62,753 nucleotides of DNA from Seongchinamella sediminis. Its GTDB lineage: Bacteria > Pseudomonadota > Gammaproteobacteria > Pseudomonadales > Halieaceae. A program made the translations under genes and the position numbers. Shown here piece by piece: positions 15,634 to 26,568 of this stretch. Each line of letters starts with the position of its first letter. Position 1 is the first letter of the stretch. The stretch covers positions 1-62,753 of the forward strand of contig NZ_QRAN01000009.1 in the NCBI RefSeq assembly GCF_003457605.1, in the 5' to 3' direction. The notes below the pieces were generated by a model. The model was not told the DNA's origin. It worked only from the letters and a program-made list of their open reading frames with translations, and ran no database searches.

Positions 15634-17140
15634 CGCCATCACCCTGGTCGGATACCCACAACTCGATGCCACGGTCGTAGGCAAGTCGTTTGATAGCACG
15701 GTAAGCATCCATTAGTTGCAGCAGATGCTGCCACTCCGGCGGGTTTAGCTGTTGCCAGAGCTGACTGCTCAGATGGCCGGGATCGGGTGTCCAGACGCTA
15801 TTGAATAGCAATCCGGCATCATGGGATGCCAGTGCCTGGTGCAGCATGGAGGCCTCATCGAGATACCCCAGGACACTATCGACCGGTGCCATGGTCAATT
15901 CCGAACTCGCCGCCAACTGCCACCACAACGCAGATACCAGCGCCAGCATGTCCGCATCGAGCGTCTCCGTCAGATCCTGAGGTGGGACACCGATCAGCAA
16001 GAAGCCCAGACCCTGATCCGGGAGTTGAATCACGATCTCACGTAATCCATGGGCTGCCGCCAGCGCCGAGGCACAGTCCCACAACTGGTGGCGCAACGCG
16101 TCCACATCCTTGCGATGGCCAGATAGATTGGCCTTCGCAATTGAGTTCGCCACAGTCGTGGTATCCGCCTCTGCATCTCTATCATGGTTATTAGCCACCG
16201 GTGATGAACTGTCAGAAGGCATATCATCGGAAATCAGCTTATCTGTGCACTGCGCCTTGTCCGCTGAGTGTTCAGGCTCCAACCCACTATCCGGCCGTCC
16301 TTCCCCAACGCGGGCAGGGTTGTCGGTAAAGTCGAATGGCCGGCCTGCCAGGTGGGCCTCCATTTCCAGATGAATCACCTGACGATGCTGTTCGGACTCC
16401 ACGGCAATCTCATTTTCCAATGCATCGCGCAACGGCTGAATATCCCACTCGGGGCCGTCATGACGGCGGCATAACTCAGCAAACACACTGTCGAAAACCG
16501 TATCGTCACCCAGTTGGTGCCGAGCCCAGATCGCCTGGGCTGCACGTTCCAGGGCGCGGATCTTTTCAACCTGAGGCCGCCCCAATCCAGCAGCTAGGGC
16601 TTTCGGCATCAATGGCCAGAGTATCTCAACGGCGTACCCCATCTTGGAAATCATGCTGTGACTAAGGCCAAATCCCCGCTCCCGGAATATTGCTTCCAGT
16701 TGACGCTGGGACAGGTTCTCGACCGCCAGTTCTTGTTCCAGGAGGGACTTCGCTTCAAATACCGCCAAGGCTTTGTCGATGAAGGGCAGACCCCCGCGAA
16801 GTTCGTTTTCACGCAGATGAGCAAACAATATGTTCGATTCTTGCGACCAGGGCTTGATGACGCAATCGATCCAGCGGAACCGGTCATCCCCTGTCTCTTC
16901 GAAGAGCTCCTGCAGTATCGTCAGCCGCGTATTGCCGCCACTGTGTAGCACGTAGTCCGAAAACCCCGGCTCCTGTGAAAGCACCAGTGGCTGGTCCAGA
17001 CCTTCAGCCTGGATCGACGCCTTGATGCGGTCGTATTCCGGGTTCTGCTGGCGGCGGGGATTGCGAGAATAGTGATGGATGCGGGTGACATCCACGCGAG
17101 AGAGCTCATGGGTCGATGGCGACTTGTCATTCATCGTCAT
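15620..17140 (-). CDS. parB: ParB-family partition protein of the ICE (TIGR03764 class)
   Basis: A 506-residue protein with a ParB/Srx N-terminal domain: HHYSRNPRRQQNPEYDRIKASIQAEGL, then LHSGGNTRLTIL (GGNTR in place of the common GERRxxA) and LRENELRGGLPFIDKALAV. A central HTH (LSQRQLEAIFRERGFGLSHSMISKMGYAVEIL) and a long variable tail follow. ParB proteins of this class bind centromere-like sites and may use CTP. The ATG at 17140 follows GAGG by 6 bases and overlaps the Cro-like gene by 14 bases. No ParA is visible in the window. Confidence 0.9.
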   Translation of the reverse strand: MTMNDKSPSTHELSRVDVTRIHHYSRNPRRQQNPEYDRIKASIQAEGLDQPLVLSQEPGFSDYVLHSGGNTRLTILQELFEETGDDRFRWIDCVIKPWSQESNILFAHLRENELRGGLPFIDKALAVFEAKSLLEQELAVENLSQRQLEAIFRERGFGLSHSMISKMGYAVEILWPLMPKALAAGLGRPQVEKIRALERAAQAIWARHQLGDDTVFDSVFAELCRRHDGPEWDIQPLRDALENEIAVESEQHRQVIHLEMEAHLAGRPFDFTDNPARVGEGRPDSGLEPEHSADKAQCTDKLISDDMPSDSSSPVANNHDRDAEADTTTVANSIAKANLSGHRKDVDALRHQLWDCASALAAAHGLREIVIQLPDQGLGFLLIGVPPQDLTETLDADMLALVSALWWQLAASSELTMAPVDSVLGYLDEASMLHQALASHDAGLLFNSVWTPDPGHLSSQLWQQLNPPEWQHLLQLMDAYRAIKRLAYDRGIELWVSDQGDGDVIQ

Positions 17141-17417
17141 TGCCCACCTCAGCCTCTTCTACTTCGGAGTCACCGTCAACGCCGTAGAAAATCTCAGGGT
17201 GTTTGACCATGCTCGCCCGAGGCACGGGCTTCAGCCGTCCGTCAGAGTGGTCCGCCACGATTCGGGTATATCGCTCAATTTGCGTCGCCATCAGTGGGCT
17301 GGCATATCGGTGTTGGCCGGCAATCTGATACAAGTAGGAAACCGAGTCGTTGCACGCTACCGCAACTTCTGCCCGCTCCCTTTTGGTTGCCATCCTTAGA
17401 AAATACTTTAGCTCCAT
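17127..17417 (-). CDS. Cro/YdaS-like helix-turn-helix protein
   Basis: A 96-residue protein whose first 60 residues (YFLRMATKRERAEVAVACND, VSYLYQIAGQHRYASPLMATQIERYT) follow the YdaS/Cro scheme of phage-type regulators. A tail rich in Glu and Asp follows. It is transcribed divergently from the CI/LexA-like repressor across a 92-base region with TGCTAA repeats, the usual CI-Cro arrangement. No Shine-Dalgarno precedes any candidate start (17417 ATG, 17429 ATG, 17435 GTG), so it may be leaderless. Confidence 0.72.
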   Translation of the reverse strand: MELKYFLRMATKRERAEVAVACNDSVSYLYQIAGQHRYASPLMATQIERYTRIVADHSDGRLKPVPRASMVKHPEIFYGVDGDSEVEEAEVGNDDE

Positions 17418-17428
17418 GCAAACTAACA

Positions 17429-17500
17429 TTAGCACTGTGCATATTGGCCCACAAGATTTTATGCTAATTAAACGTTTATCATTGTGCTAAATTTTGCTAA
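17429..17500. promoter_or_regulatory. Divergent control region with TGCTAA operator-like repeats
   Basis: TGCTAA occurs at 17462-17467, 17485-17490 and 17495-17500, and its complement TTAGCA at 17429-17434. The last two copies are exactly 10 bp apart, one helical turn. The repeats cover the start region between the Cro-like gene (leftward) and the repressor (rightward). They are likely binding sites for one or both regulators. Confidence 0.6.
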
Positions 17501-17509
17501 ACTACATAT

Positions 17510-18178
17510 ATGACAAGAAAGCATATTCCGATACGGCTCAAGAATCTTGAGATCCTCATTCGTGAAGCTGGTTCGGCGGCGAGCTTGGCCCGTGCTGCGG
17601 GCACCAATAGCTCCTACCTCAGCCAGGTTCGAAATCAGCTGCCTACCAAGAAAGGAACACCGCGAGGCATCGGGGATGATCTGGCCGCCAAGCTAGAGAC
17701 AGCCATGAACAAGCCCCATGGTTGGATGGACGAAGATCACGAAAATGAAGAGAGCATCGCCCTGGAGCGCGATGACCCCAGTCGCGGCAATCACCATCCG
17801 TTAATCGCGTGGGACCAGGTCGGAAAAAGGCACGAAATATCTGAGGATAAACCGCCACCTTACAATACCCAGCTCCTCATCTGCCCGGTCAAATGTAGTG
17901 AGGAGACATTCGTACTGCGCGTGCGCGGCGCCAGCATGGAGCCGAAGTTCCGAGAGGGAGAATTGATTTTTGTCGACCCTCAGGCAGGAGCCGATCACGG
18001 GAACTATGTCGTCGTTCGTTTTGAAGCATCCAATGAGGTGTCGTTCAAGCAATTGATCGTGGAGGAAGGCAAGCAGTATCTCAAAACGCTCAACCCTGAT
18101 TGGCCTAATCGCATTGTTGAGGTGACCGCAGATACCGTCTTGTGCGGTGTCATCATCTTCAAGGGAGAGGCGCTTTAA
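17510..18178 (+). CDS. CI/LexA-like repressor with S24 peptidase domain
   Basis: A 222-residue regulator. The N-terminal helix-turn-helix (EILIREAGSAASLARAAGTNSSYLSQVRN) is joined to a C-terminal S24 peptidase fold with the catalytic Ser in RVRGASMEPKFREGELIFVDP (about residue 143) and the Lys in EVSFKQLIV (about 179). Such repressors keep ICEs quiet and are cleaved after RecA activation; I see no textbook Ala-Gly cleavage site in the linker, so cleavage is unproven. No Shine-Dalgarno precedes the ATG. Operator-like repeats flank the gene on both sides. Confidence 0.88.
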   Translation: MTRKHIPIRLKNLEILIREAGSAASLARAAGTNSSYLSQVRNQLPTKKGTPRGIGDDLAAKLETAMNKPHGWMDEDHENEESIALERDDPSRGNHHPLIAWDQVGKRHEISEDKPPPYNTQLLICPVKCSEETFVLRVRGASMEPKFREGELIFVDPQAGADHGNYVVVRFEASNEVSFKQLIVEEGKQYLKTLNPDWPNRIVEVTADTVLCGVIIFKGEAL

Positions 18179-18183
18179 ATTCG

Positions 18184-18247
18184 TTTAGCACAGCGGTAAG
18201 AACTTTGCGGGTAGGATCGCTTGTTTCAATGATTAGCTCAATGCTAA
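18184..18247. promoter_or_regulatory. Second cluster of TTAGC/GCTAA sites before the excisionase gene
   Basis: TTTAGCA at 18184-18190 is followed by a perfect 15-bp palindrome, TTAGC-TCAAT-GCTAA, at 18233-18247. The half-sites equal those in the divergent region at 17429-17500. The site is placed to let the same repressor control the excisionase-integrase operon. Confidence 0.6.
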
Positions 18248-18288
18248 TCTTTTCGCGAATTCCAATCTTACGAGCCTGTGTGAACGCA

Positions 18289-18501
18289 ATGACCGACCCT
18301 CTTCAATACAATGTGCCGCTACCCAAATGGATACGCGGCAAAAAGCTAACAGAGCTCACCGGTTTTCGCCTGGATGCACAGAAGCACAAACGCGTACAAG
18401 GCGTTTGGTTAGAAGGCGTTCACTGGGTGAAAGCGCCGGATGGCAACATCATGTACAACTGGCGAGCAATTGATGAATGGACGGAAAGTGGTTACCACTG
18501 A
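18289..18501 (+). CDS. xis: Excisionase-like protein (putative Xis)
   Basis: A 70-residue protein with WIRGKKLTELTGFRLDAQKHKR, WLEGVHWVKAPDG and NWRAIDEWTES. This matches the small winged-helix excisionases encoded just before tyrosine integrases, which steer recombination toward excision. The start at 18289 gives the compact domain; longer frames extend into the repressor gene. The 3' end overlaps the integrase start by about 29 bases, implying coupled translation. Confidence 0.78.
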   Translation: MTDPLQYNVPLPKWIRGKKLTELTGFRLDAQKHKRVQGVWLEGVHWVKAPDGNIMYNWRAIDEWTESGYH

Positions 18502-19864
18502 CAAATCGACCAGCACATCGTCAGCAAAGTCAACTGAGGCGGAATTACCTGAAGGCGTACAAGTACACGGAGCCACGATCCGTATCGATTTTCGGTATCG
18601 AGGGGTGCGATGCCGGGAGACCCTGAAAAACTTGCGGGTCACCAACGCCAACATCAAATTCGCTGAAAAAAAACGTGCAGCGATTCTATTTGAAATTGGT
18701 CGCGGTACCTTTGACTATGCCAGCCACTTCCCCGACTCCAACCGCTGCAGCCAGTTCGGCAGCAATCCCCACCGTGACCGCACCGTTGACCAGGCCCTGG
18801 ACCTCTGGCTGTCGGTCAAGAAAATCCGGACCGCACAATCAACCTATGTCAACTACAAATCCAAAGTTGAAAATCATATTCGTCCTCGCTGGGGATCGCA
18901 CAAACTCGCTTCAATCACGAAGACAGAAATAGAGAAGTGGATTGCACTGGACCTCATCGCGCTCTCCAATAAAACCATCAACGAAATCATGATTATTCTG
19001 CGCGGCATATTCAAAGATGCAAAAGCTGATAACGTTCGCTACGACTCTCCCCTTGATGCGATCGACAACCTGCCGCTGGGTGATCGGGAAGATCCCGACC
19101 CCTTCACCCTGGCAGAAATCGAAACTATCTTGTCCACTCCAACAAAACGCGTGCAGGAAATCCACATGATGGGGTTTGCGTTCTGGTCGGGATTGAGAAT
19201 CTCGGAGCTGATCGCGTTGGCCTGGGAAGATATCGACCTCAAGCGTGGGACGGTCAAAGTCTGTCGTGCCAGGGTGAACGGTACCTACAAGCAGACCAAA
19301 ACCAAACGCTCCACGCGGGAGGTGGAACTGATCACGCCTGCAATCGAATGGCTGAAAGTACAACGCCCGCTCACGGAGGGATTGGCGCCGCGTCAACTGA
19401 AGGTCAAGTCACGCGACAACAAGAAAAGTTTTTCCGAGAAGGTTCGACCCGTCTTTTTAAACAGTAATACAAAGCGGCCACACGAATCCGACGGGACGGT
19501 ACGAAATAACTTTTGGCGTGCCCACCTAAAAAAAGCCAAGGTGCGCTATCGTGGGCCGAACAATGCGCGTCACACCTTCATCAGCCAATTGCTGACCGCC
19601 GGCATTCCAAAGGAGTGGATTATTCGCCAGGTTGGGCACACAAGCACCCGCATGATCGATGAACACTACGGCAAGTGGATATCGGAAGATGCCGCCGGCA
19701 TGGCGGCATTCGTATCGGAAAAACTAGGGGTTTCTGAAGGTTTGGTCCCAAAATGGTCCCATACCGAGCAGGGAAGAGATCTTATTCCAATGAAATCAAC
19801 CCGTTATATGGCGGAGAGCGAGGGATTCGAACCCTCGATAGGGTATAAGCCTATACACCCTTAG
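18473..19864 (+). CDS. int: Tyrosine integrase of the ICE (tRNA-Ser specific)
   Basis: A 463-residue integrase with an N-terminal arm-binding domain (GATIRIDFRYRGVRCRETL, DUF3596-like), a SAM-like core-binding domain (about residues 95-175) and the catalytic domain. Visible catalytic pieces are WSGLRISELIALAW (Arg, about 239), NNARHTFIS (the Arg of HxxR is kept but the first position is Asn), VGHTSTRMIDEHYGKWI (His and nucleophile Tyr, about 397). It drives integration at the adjacent tRNA-Ser gene. The last 18 codons and the TAG stop lie inside the tRNA gene, antisense to it. Confidence 0.92.
   Translation: MNGRKVVTTDKSTSTSSAKSTEAELPEGVQVHGATIRIDFRYRGVRCRETLKNLRVTNANIKFAEKKRAAILFEIGRGTFDYASHFPDSNRCSQFGSNPHRDRTVDQALDLWLSVKKIRTAQSTYVNYKSKVENHIRPRWGSHKLASITKTEIEKWIALDLIALSNKTINEIMIILRGIFKDAKADNVRYDSPLDAIDNLPLGDREDPDPFTLAEIETILSTPTKRVQEIHMMGFAFWSGLRISELIALAWEDIDLKRGTVKVCRARVNGTYKQTKTKRSTREVELITPAIEWLKVQRPLTEGLAPRQLKVKSRDNKKSFSEKVRPVFLNSNTKRPHESDGTVRNNFWRAHLKKAKVRYRGPNNARHTFISQLLTAGIPKEWIIRQVGHTSTRMIDEHYGKWISEDAAGMAAFVSEKLGVSEGLVPKWSHTEQGRDLIPMKSTRYMAESEGFEPSIGYKPIHP
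19809..19864. other. ICE attachment region (att) at the tRNA 3' half
   Basis: The tRNA is complete although the ICE begins at its 3' end, as expected when a tyrosine integrase recombines within the 3' part of the gene and the element carries a copy of that segment. The exact core cannot be drawn because the other junction lies outside the window. Confidence 0.6.
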
Positions 19865-19899
19865 CAGGGGTGCGCCTTCAGCCACTCGGCCAGCTCTCC
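19809..19899 (-). tRNA. tRNA-Ser(GCT), ICE integration target
   Basis: Read on the minus strand, the acceptor stem GGAGAGC/GCTCTCC, anticodon stem CACCC/GGGTG with loop CTGCTAA (anticodon GCT, reading AGC/AGU), a long variable arm typical of serine tRNAs, T arm GAGGG-TTCGAAT-CCCTC and encoded CCA are all present. The 3' end faces the ICE integrase, and the 5' end faces csrA. The order csrA-tRNA-Ser is the same as in pseudomonads. Confidence 0.95.
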
Positions 19900-19996
19900 G
19901 GAAGGTTTTAAGCCGTGTCAAAACAGCGTCCGACACAGGCGCGGCATGATACCACAATCAGACGTAAATCAAAGCCAAGGGACGACTTCGGGGCGA

Positions 19997-20191
19997 TTAA
20001 TCTTCCCCGGTGGGGGGCGGTTGCTTATCGTCGTCCTGGATGCGCTCGTATATTTCTTCCCGGTGTACCGCCACATCCCGGGGGGCGTTTACTCCGATGC
20101 GTACCTGGTTGCCTTTGACGCCGAGCACGGTCACGGTAATGTCGTCCCCTATCATCAGTGACTCGCCTACTCTGCGGGTAAGTATCAGCAT
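19997..20191 (-). CDS. csrA: Carbon storage regulator CsrA/RsmA
   Basis: A 64-residue RNA-binding regulator with the full conserved core: [51 protein letters not shown], split by eye into five strands and the C-terminal helix. It binds GGA-bearing leaders of mRNAs and controls carbon flow, motility and biofilm genes. The acidic, Pro-containing tail is variable. It stands between lysC and tRNA-Ser; the 176-base gap to lysC should hold its promoter. Confidence 0.97.
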   Translation of the reverse strand: MLILTRRVGESLMIGDDITVTVLGVKGNQVRIGVNAPRDVAVHREEIYERIQDDDKQPPPTGED

Positions 20192-20367
20192 ATTATTTTC
20201 TCCTGTCTCCTGACTGCCGCGGGCTTGTGCCTCTGGTGGCAGTTCGCAATCCCGGCGCGGTCCGGGTCCCTGCGACTTGGTCGAGCTTTTTAAGTGTAGT
20301 TTCTGCCAGCGTGTTTACCAGAATACAAAACGCGCCTTTATAAGCCGTTACCTCCTGATCGCAACAG

Positions 20368-21609
20368 TTAGGCAGCATTCTCGTCCTGGGGTTCCGCCTC
20401 CAGACCAAAGGAGGAGTGCAGCGATCGCACCGCCAGTTCCAGGAACTTCTCTTCAATGATGACCGAGATCTTGATCTCCGAAGTGGTGATCATCTGGATA
20501 TTGATACCGACTTCGGCCAGGGCGGCAAACATCTGGCTCGCCACGCCGGCGTGGGAACGCATGCCCACGCCCACGACCGACACCTTGGCAATCCTGCTGT
20601 CGGCGCGCACCTCGGCGGCACCGATTTCGCCGGCCACTTTTTTCAGCACCTCCTCCGCCCGGGGCAGATCATTGCGGCCCACGGTGAAGGTAAAATCGGT
20701 GGAGTTGTCGTCGGCGACGTTCTGCACAATCACGTCGACCTCTATGTTGGCGTCACCGATGGGGCCCAGTATGTGATGCGCCACCCCCGGCATATCCGGA
20801 ACACCCAGGATGGTGAGTTTGGCCTCGTCGCGGTTGAAGGCGATGCCGGCGATGGTTGGGGTTTCCATGGCTGTGTCTTCCTCAATTGTAATCAGGGTTC
20901 CAGGGCCTTCCTGAAAGCTGTGCAGCACCCGCAGCGGCACGTTGTACTTGCCGGCGAACTCCACCGCGCGGATCTGCAGCACCTTGGAGCCCATGCTGGC
21001 CATTTCCAGCATTTCCTCGAAGGTGATCTTGTCCAGCCGGCGGGCGCCGTCCACCACCCGCGGGTCGGTGGTGTATACGCCGTCCACGTCGGTATAGATC
21101 TGGCACTCATCGGCCTTCAGTGCCGCCGCCAGGGCCACAGCGGTGGTATCGGAACCACCGCGGCCCAGGGTGGTGATGTTGCCGTGCTCGTCCACGCCCT
21201 GGAAGCCGGCCACCACAATCACATAACCCTGGTCCAGGTCGGCGTGCAGGCGGGCGTCGTCGATTTCCCTGATCCGGGCCTTGGTGTGGGCGTCGTCGGT
21301 AAGAATTCTTACCTGGCTGCCGTTGTAGCTCTTGGCTTTTACCCCGCGCTTGTCCAGGGCCATGGACAGCAGGGCCGTGGTCACCTGCTCACCGGTGGAT
21401 ACCAGCACGTCCATTTCGCGCGGCACCGGACGTTCCTGGATCTCATGGGCCAGGCCGATCAGGCGGTTGGTCTCGCCGCTCATGGCCGACACCACCACCA
21501 CCACGGAATGCCCGTCGGCGCGGAACGAGGCTACCTTGTCGGCCACCTGCTCGATACGCTCGATGCTGCCGACGGAGGTACCGCCGAATTTCTGTACGAT
21601 TAAGCTCAT
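20368..21609 (-). CDS. lysC: Aspartate kinase
   Basis: A 413-residue aspartokinase, the first step of the Lys/Met/Thr pathway. The kinase domain shows VQKFGGTSVGSIERI, VVVVSAMSGETN, LSTGEQ-type VLVSTGEQVTTALL and LGRGGSDTTAVALAA. Two ACT domains follow (about residues 270-410), expected to mediate feedback inhibition by lysine and threonine, as in the Pseudomonas-type single enzyme. The length matches that class. ATG 21609 is chosen to give the conserved N terminus. Confidence 0.96.
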   Translation of the reverse strand: MSLIVQKFGGTSVGSIERIEQVADKVASFRADGHSVVVVVSAMSGETNRLIGLAHEIQERPVPREMDVLVSTGEQVTTALLSMALDKRGVKAKSYNGSQVRILTDDAHTKARIREIDDARLHADLDQGYVIVVAGFQGVDEHGNITTLGRGGSDTTAVALAAALKADECQIYTDVDGVYTTDPRVVDGARRLDKITFEEMLEMASMGSKVLQIRAVEFAGKYNVPLRVLHSFQEGPGTLITIEEDTAMETPTIAGIAFNRDEAKLTILGVPDMPGVAHHILGPIGDANIEVDVIVQNVADDNSTDFTFTVGRNDLPRAEEVLKKVAGEIGAAEVRADSRIAKVSVVGVGMRSHAGVASQMFAALAEVGINIQMITTSEIKISVIIEEKFLELAVRSLHSSFGLEAEPQDENAA

Positions 21610-21763
21610 CGGGGTTCGCAATAACTCACTGTCCAGAGAGCCGGGACGGGCGGATTACCCTGTGCTCCCGGGGAAAAAAGGGGCGCTATTAAACACCAGT
21701 TTGGGCGAAATTTAAACTGCGGAACCGCTGCAGGATTCCGCATCGGGCCGGGGCCGGGAGACT

Positions 21764-24364
<2,601 letters not shown>

Positions 24365-24396
24365 AGTCGGTCTCGTTGAATTGGGACTGGCGGGAC

Positions 24397-24744
24397 TCAG
24401 CCCGCCATGTGCCCTTCGGCAAACTTCCTGCCGGCAATAATATGCAGGTGCAGGTGGAACACGGTCTGGCCGGCGCCCTCACCGTTGTTGACAATCAGCC
24501 GAAAGGCGTCCTGCACCCCCAGCTGCCCGGCGATTTTACCTGCCGCCAGCAGCAGATGGCCCAGCAATTCCTGGTCTTCGGCGCCGGCGTCAACCAGCCG
24601 CGGAATGGCTTTTTTGGGGATAACCAGCACGTGCACCGGCGCCTGGGGCGCGATGTCGTTGATGGCGACGCAGTGCTCGTCCTCGTAGATAAACTCGGCG
24701 GGAATCTCACCGGCGATGATTTTGCCAAATATGGTGTCAGCCAT
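24397..24744 (-). CDS. HIT-family purine nucleoside phosphoramidase (HinT-like)
   Basis: A 115-residue histidine triad protein with [17 protein letters not shown] at the start and the signature [11 protein letters not shown] (HxHxHxx) near residue 100. The [12 protein letters not shown] context is that of the HinT branch, which hydrolyses AMP-lysine or AMP-amino phosphoramidates. The protein is small, soluble and complete. A Trm112-like gene lies immediately upstream. Confidence 0.93.
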   Translation of the reverse strand: MADTIFGKIIAGEIPAEFIYEDEHCVAINDIAPQAPVHVLVIPKKAIPRLVDAGAEDQELLGHLLLAAGKIAGQLGVQDAFRLIVNNGEGAGQTVFHLHLHIIAGRKFAEGHMAG

Positions 24745-24748
24745 CGCC

Positions 24749-24934
24749 CTAACCCAGCTTCTCGTCGGCGGTGAGCTGCCGGGCTTCCGATTCCAGCATG
24801 ACCGGAATACCGTCGCGCACCGGGTAGGCCAGGCCAGAGGCCTTGCACACCAGCTCGTCTTTTTCCTGGTCGTATTCCAGCGGCGCCTTGCTCACCGGGC
24901 ACACCAGGATGCTGAGTAACTTCTTGTCGATCAT
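24749..24934 (-). CDS. Trm112-family protein (YcaR-like)
   Basis: A 61-residue protein with [37 protein letters not shown] and EARQLTADE, matching the YcaR/Trm112 family. One CxxC half of the zinc knuckle is reduced to single Cys residues. The exact bacterial role is not settled; relatives partner with methyltransferases or lie by lipid A genes. A start two codons upstream (24940) is possible. It ends 4 bases before the HIT gene. Confidence 0.9.
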   Translation of the reverse strand: MIDKKLLSILVCPVSKAPLEYDQEKDELVCKASGLAYPVRDGIPVMLESEARQLTADEKLG

Positions 24935-25008
24935 CGCCATCTCACGGGATAAAAACGGAGCAACATTATACGGGCTTTCACCCTCCTTGGCATAGTGGTG
25001 AGGGGGCC

Positions 25009-25842
25009 TCAGCCCTCGCTGCCGGCGGGATCGGCCATCGGCGGTACCAGCAGTTGCGGGTCGACCCGCTCCCGGCGCCAGCTCATGCGCCAGTCGAGGT
25101 GGGGGCCGGTGGCGCGGCCGGTAGCGCCCACCTCGCCGATCAGGTCACCGGTACGGATCTCCTGCCCGACCTCCACGTGGACCTTGCTCATGTGCAGGAA
25201 GGAGGAGGACAGGCCGTAGCCGTGATCGAGGATTACCGTGCCGCCGGAAAAGAACAGGTCAGGCTCGGCCAGGGTCACCACCCCCGCGCTGGGCGCATGC
25301 ACCGGGGTGCCGGTGGGCACGGCCACATCGACGCCGTAATGGGGGTTTTTGGGGGTACCGTTGTAAATCCGCTGGCTGCCGTAGACGCCGGAAATACGCC
25401 CCCGGGCGGGCCACTCAAAGCCAGCCAGGGCGTTCAGCAGCAGGTCCGGGCGCTGCAGGCGCTGGCCCTTGGCCGCGCCCACCAGGGCCTGCTCCCGGCG
25501 GATCCGCGCCAGGTGCTCCTCGGAAGGGGTGACGGTTTTTTGCGGCACCCCCTCCACCCGCGAGATGCGGTACTCGCGGGACTTTATTTCCAGCGCCTGG
25601 GTGCAGGGCTGTGGGCCGGTCACTACCAGTTCCGCCCGGGGTCCGGCATCGCGGCCAAACGCGGCCACGAAGGTACCGTTTTCCAGCACATCCAGGGCCT
25701 GGCCGTCGAGGGTGGCGCTGCTGCCCGGCGGCACATCCCCCCACACCAGGCCGCCCTGCATCAGATTGCCCTCCAGCTGGGGGCAGTTGGCCATGGCCTG
25801 GCCGGCGACAAGGGTAAGACAGGCGAGCATTATTCGCGCCAT
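25009..25842 (-). CDS. Periplasmic M23 (LytM) peptidase
   Basis: A 277-residue exported protein with a signal peptide ([15 protein letters not shown]) and an N-terminal beta-rich region ([25 protein letters not shown]). A C-terminal LytM domain has [22 protein letters not shown] (first His and Asp ligands), [17 protein letters not shown] and TGPHLDWRM (HxD). The zinc ligands look complete, so it should be an active peptidoglycan endopeptidase. It is divergent from greB across 166 bases that contain a tandem repeat. Confidence 0.92.
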   Translation of the reverse strand: MARIMLACLTLVAGQAMANCPQLEGNLMQGGLVWGDVPPGSSATLDGQALDVLENGTFVAAFGRDAGPRAELVVTGPQPCTQALEIKSREYRISRVEGVPQKTVTPSEEHLARIRREQALVGAAKGQRLQRPDLLLNALAGFEWPARGRISGVYGSQRIYNGTPKNPHYGVDVAVPTGTPVHAPSAGVVTLAEPDLFFSGGTVILDHGYGLSSSFLHMSKVHVEVGQEIRTGDLIGEVGATGRATGPHLDWRMSWRRERVDPQLLVPPMADPAGSEG

Positions 25843-25897
25843 GAAAAGCTCCAGATTTGCGAGGTTGGGGGCAAATTATCCCCCGCCCGGCGCGCGC

Positions 25898-25972
25898 GGG
25901 CAACGATCTGCCGGGCAGCGATCTGCCGGGCAACGATCTGCCGGGCAACGATCTGCCGGGCAACGATTTGCC
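25898..25972. repeat. Five tandem copies of a 15-bp repeat
   Basis: Unit GGGCAACGATCTGCC occurs at 25898, 25913, 25928, 25943 and 25958. Copy 2 has one change (AG for AA) and copy 5 one (TT for CT). The array sits in the divergent region between the M23 peptidase gene and greB, within 80 bases of the peptidase start and 36 bases before the greB ATG. Confidence 0.95.
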
Positions 25973-26008
25973 GATGACACCGCCGCCCGGCCCTTTTAGA
26001 ATGCTGCC

Positions 26009-26506
26009 ATGGGAAGATACAGACCACCGCGGCAGCGCGGCTCACGCTACATCACGCCGGAGGGCGAGGCCGCCCTGCGCGCGGAACTGCACCAGCTGTG
26101 GAAGATAGAGCGCCCCCAGGTGACATGCACGGTCCACGAGGCGGCCAAGAACGGCGACCGCTCCGAGAACGGCGACTATATTTACGGCAAGCGCCGGCTG
26201 CGGGAGATCGATTCCCGGGTTCGCTTCCTCAACAAACGACTGGACGAACTGGAGGTGGTGGACCGGGCGCCAGACGATCCCAGCAGGGTACGTTTCGGCG
26301 CCTGGGTAACGCTGGAAGATGAAAACGGCGAGGAGCAACGCTGGCGCATTGTCGGGCCGGATGAGTTCGACCTGAAAGCGGGCAAGCTGAGCATGGATTC
26401 GCCCATGGCCCGTTCGCTGTTGGGCAAGGGCCTGGATGACGAGGTGGTAGTACGCAGTCCGTCGGGGGAACAGGTGTTTTATGTGGTGGGGGTGGAGTAC
26501 GCGTGA
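26009..26506 (+). CDS. greB: Transcription elongation factor GreB
   Basis: A 165-residue Gre factor. The N-terminal coiled coil begins YITPEGEAALRAELHQLW and has the tip acidic residues in RSENGDYIYGKRRLREIDSRV. The C-terminal FKBP-like domain ends SPMARSLLGKGLDDEVVV. The basic patch and length (E. coli GreB 158) mark it as GreB rather than GreA. It stimulates cleavage of backtracked RNA in RNA polymerase. A REP-like hairpin follows the stop at once. Confidence 0.96.
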   Translation: MGRYRPPRQRGSRYITPEGEAALRAELHQLWKIERPQVTCTVHEAAKNGDRSENGDYIYGKRRLREIDSRVRFLNKRLDELEVVDRAPDDPSRVRFGAWVTLEDENGEEQRWRIVGPDEFDLKAGKLSMDSPMARSLLGKGLDDEVVVRSPSGEQVFYVVGVEYA

Positions 26507-26533
26507 TGGATCCCGGCTTGCGCCGGGATGACA
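26507..26533. repeat. REP-like palindrome, copy 1
   Basis: TGGATCCCGGCTTGCGCCGG followed by GATGACA, with stem ATCCCGGC/GCCGGGAT and a 4-base loop. It directly follows the greB stop. The reverse complement matches the element at 62406-62432 at 23 of 27 positions, so it is a dispersed intergenic repeat that may also weaken read-through. Confidence 0.8.
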
Positions 26534-26568
26534 AACTGCGGTAACTGAAAGGTTTTCCCGGAGACAAG

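Noticed and set aside
19915-20213. Plus-strand short frames opposite csrA
   Set aside because: Antisense to a highly conserved gene and without start signals.
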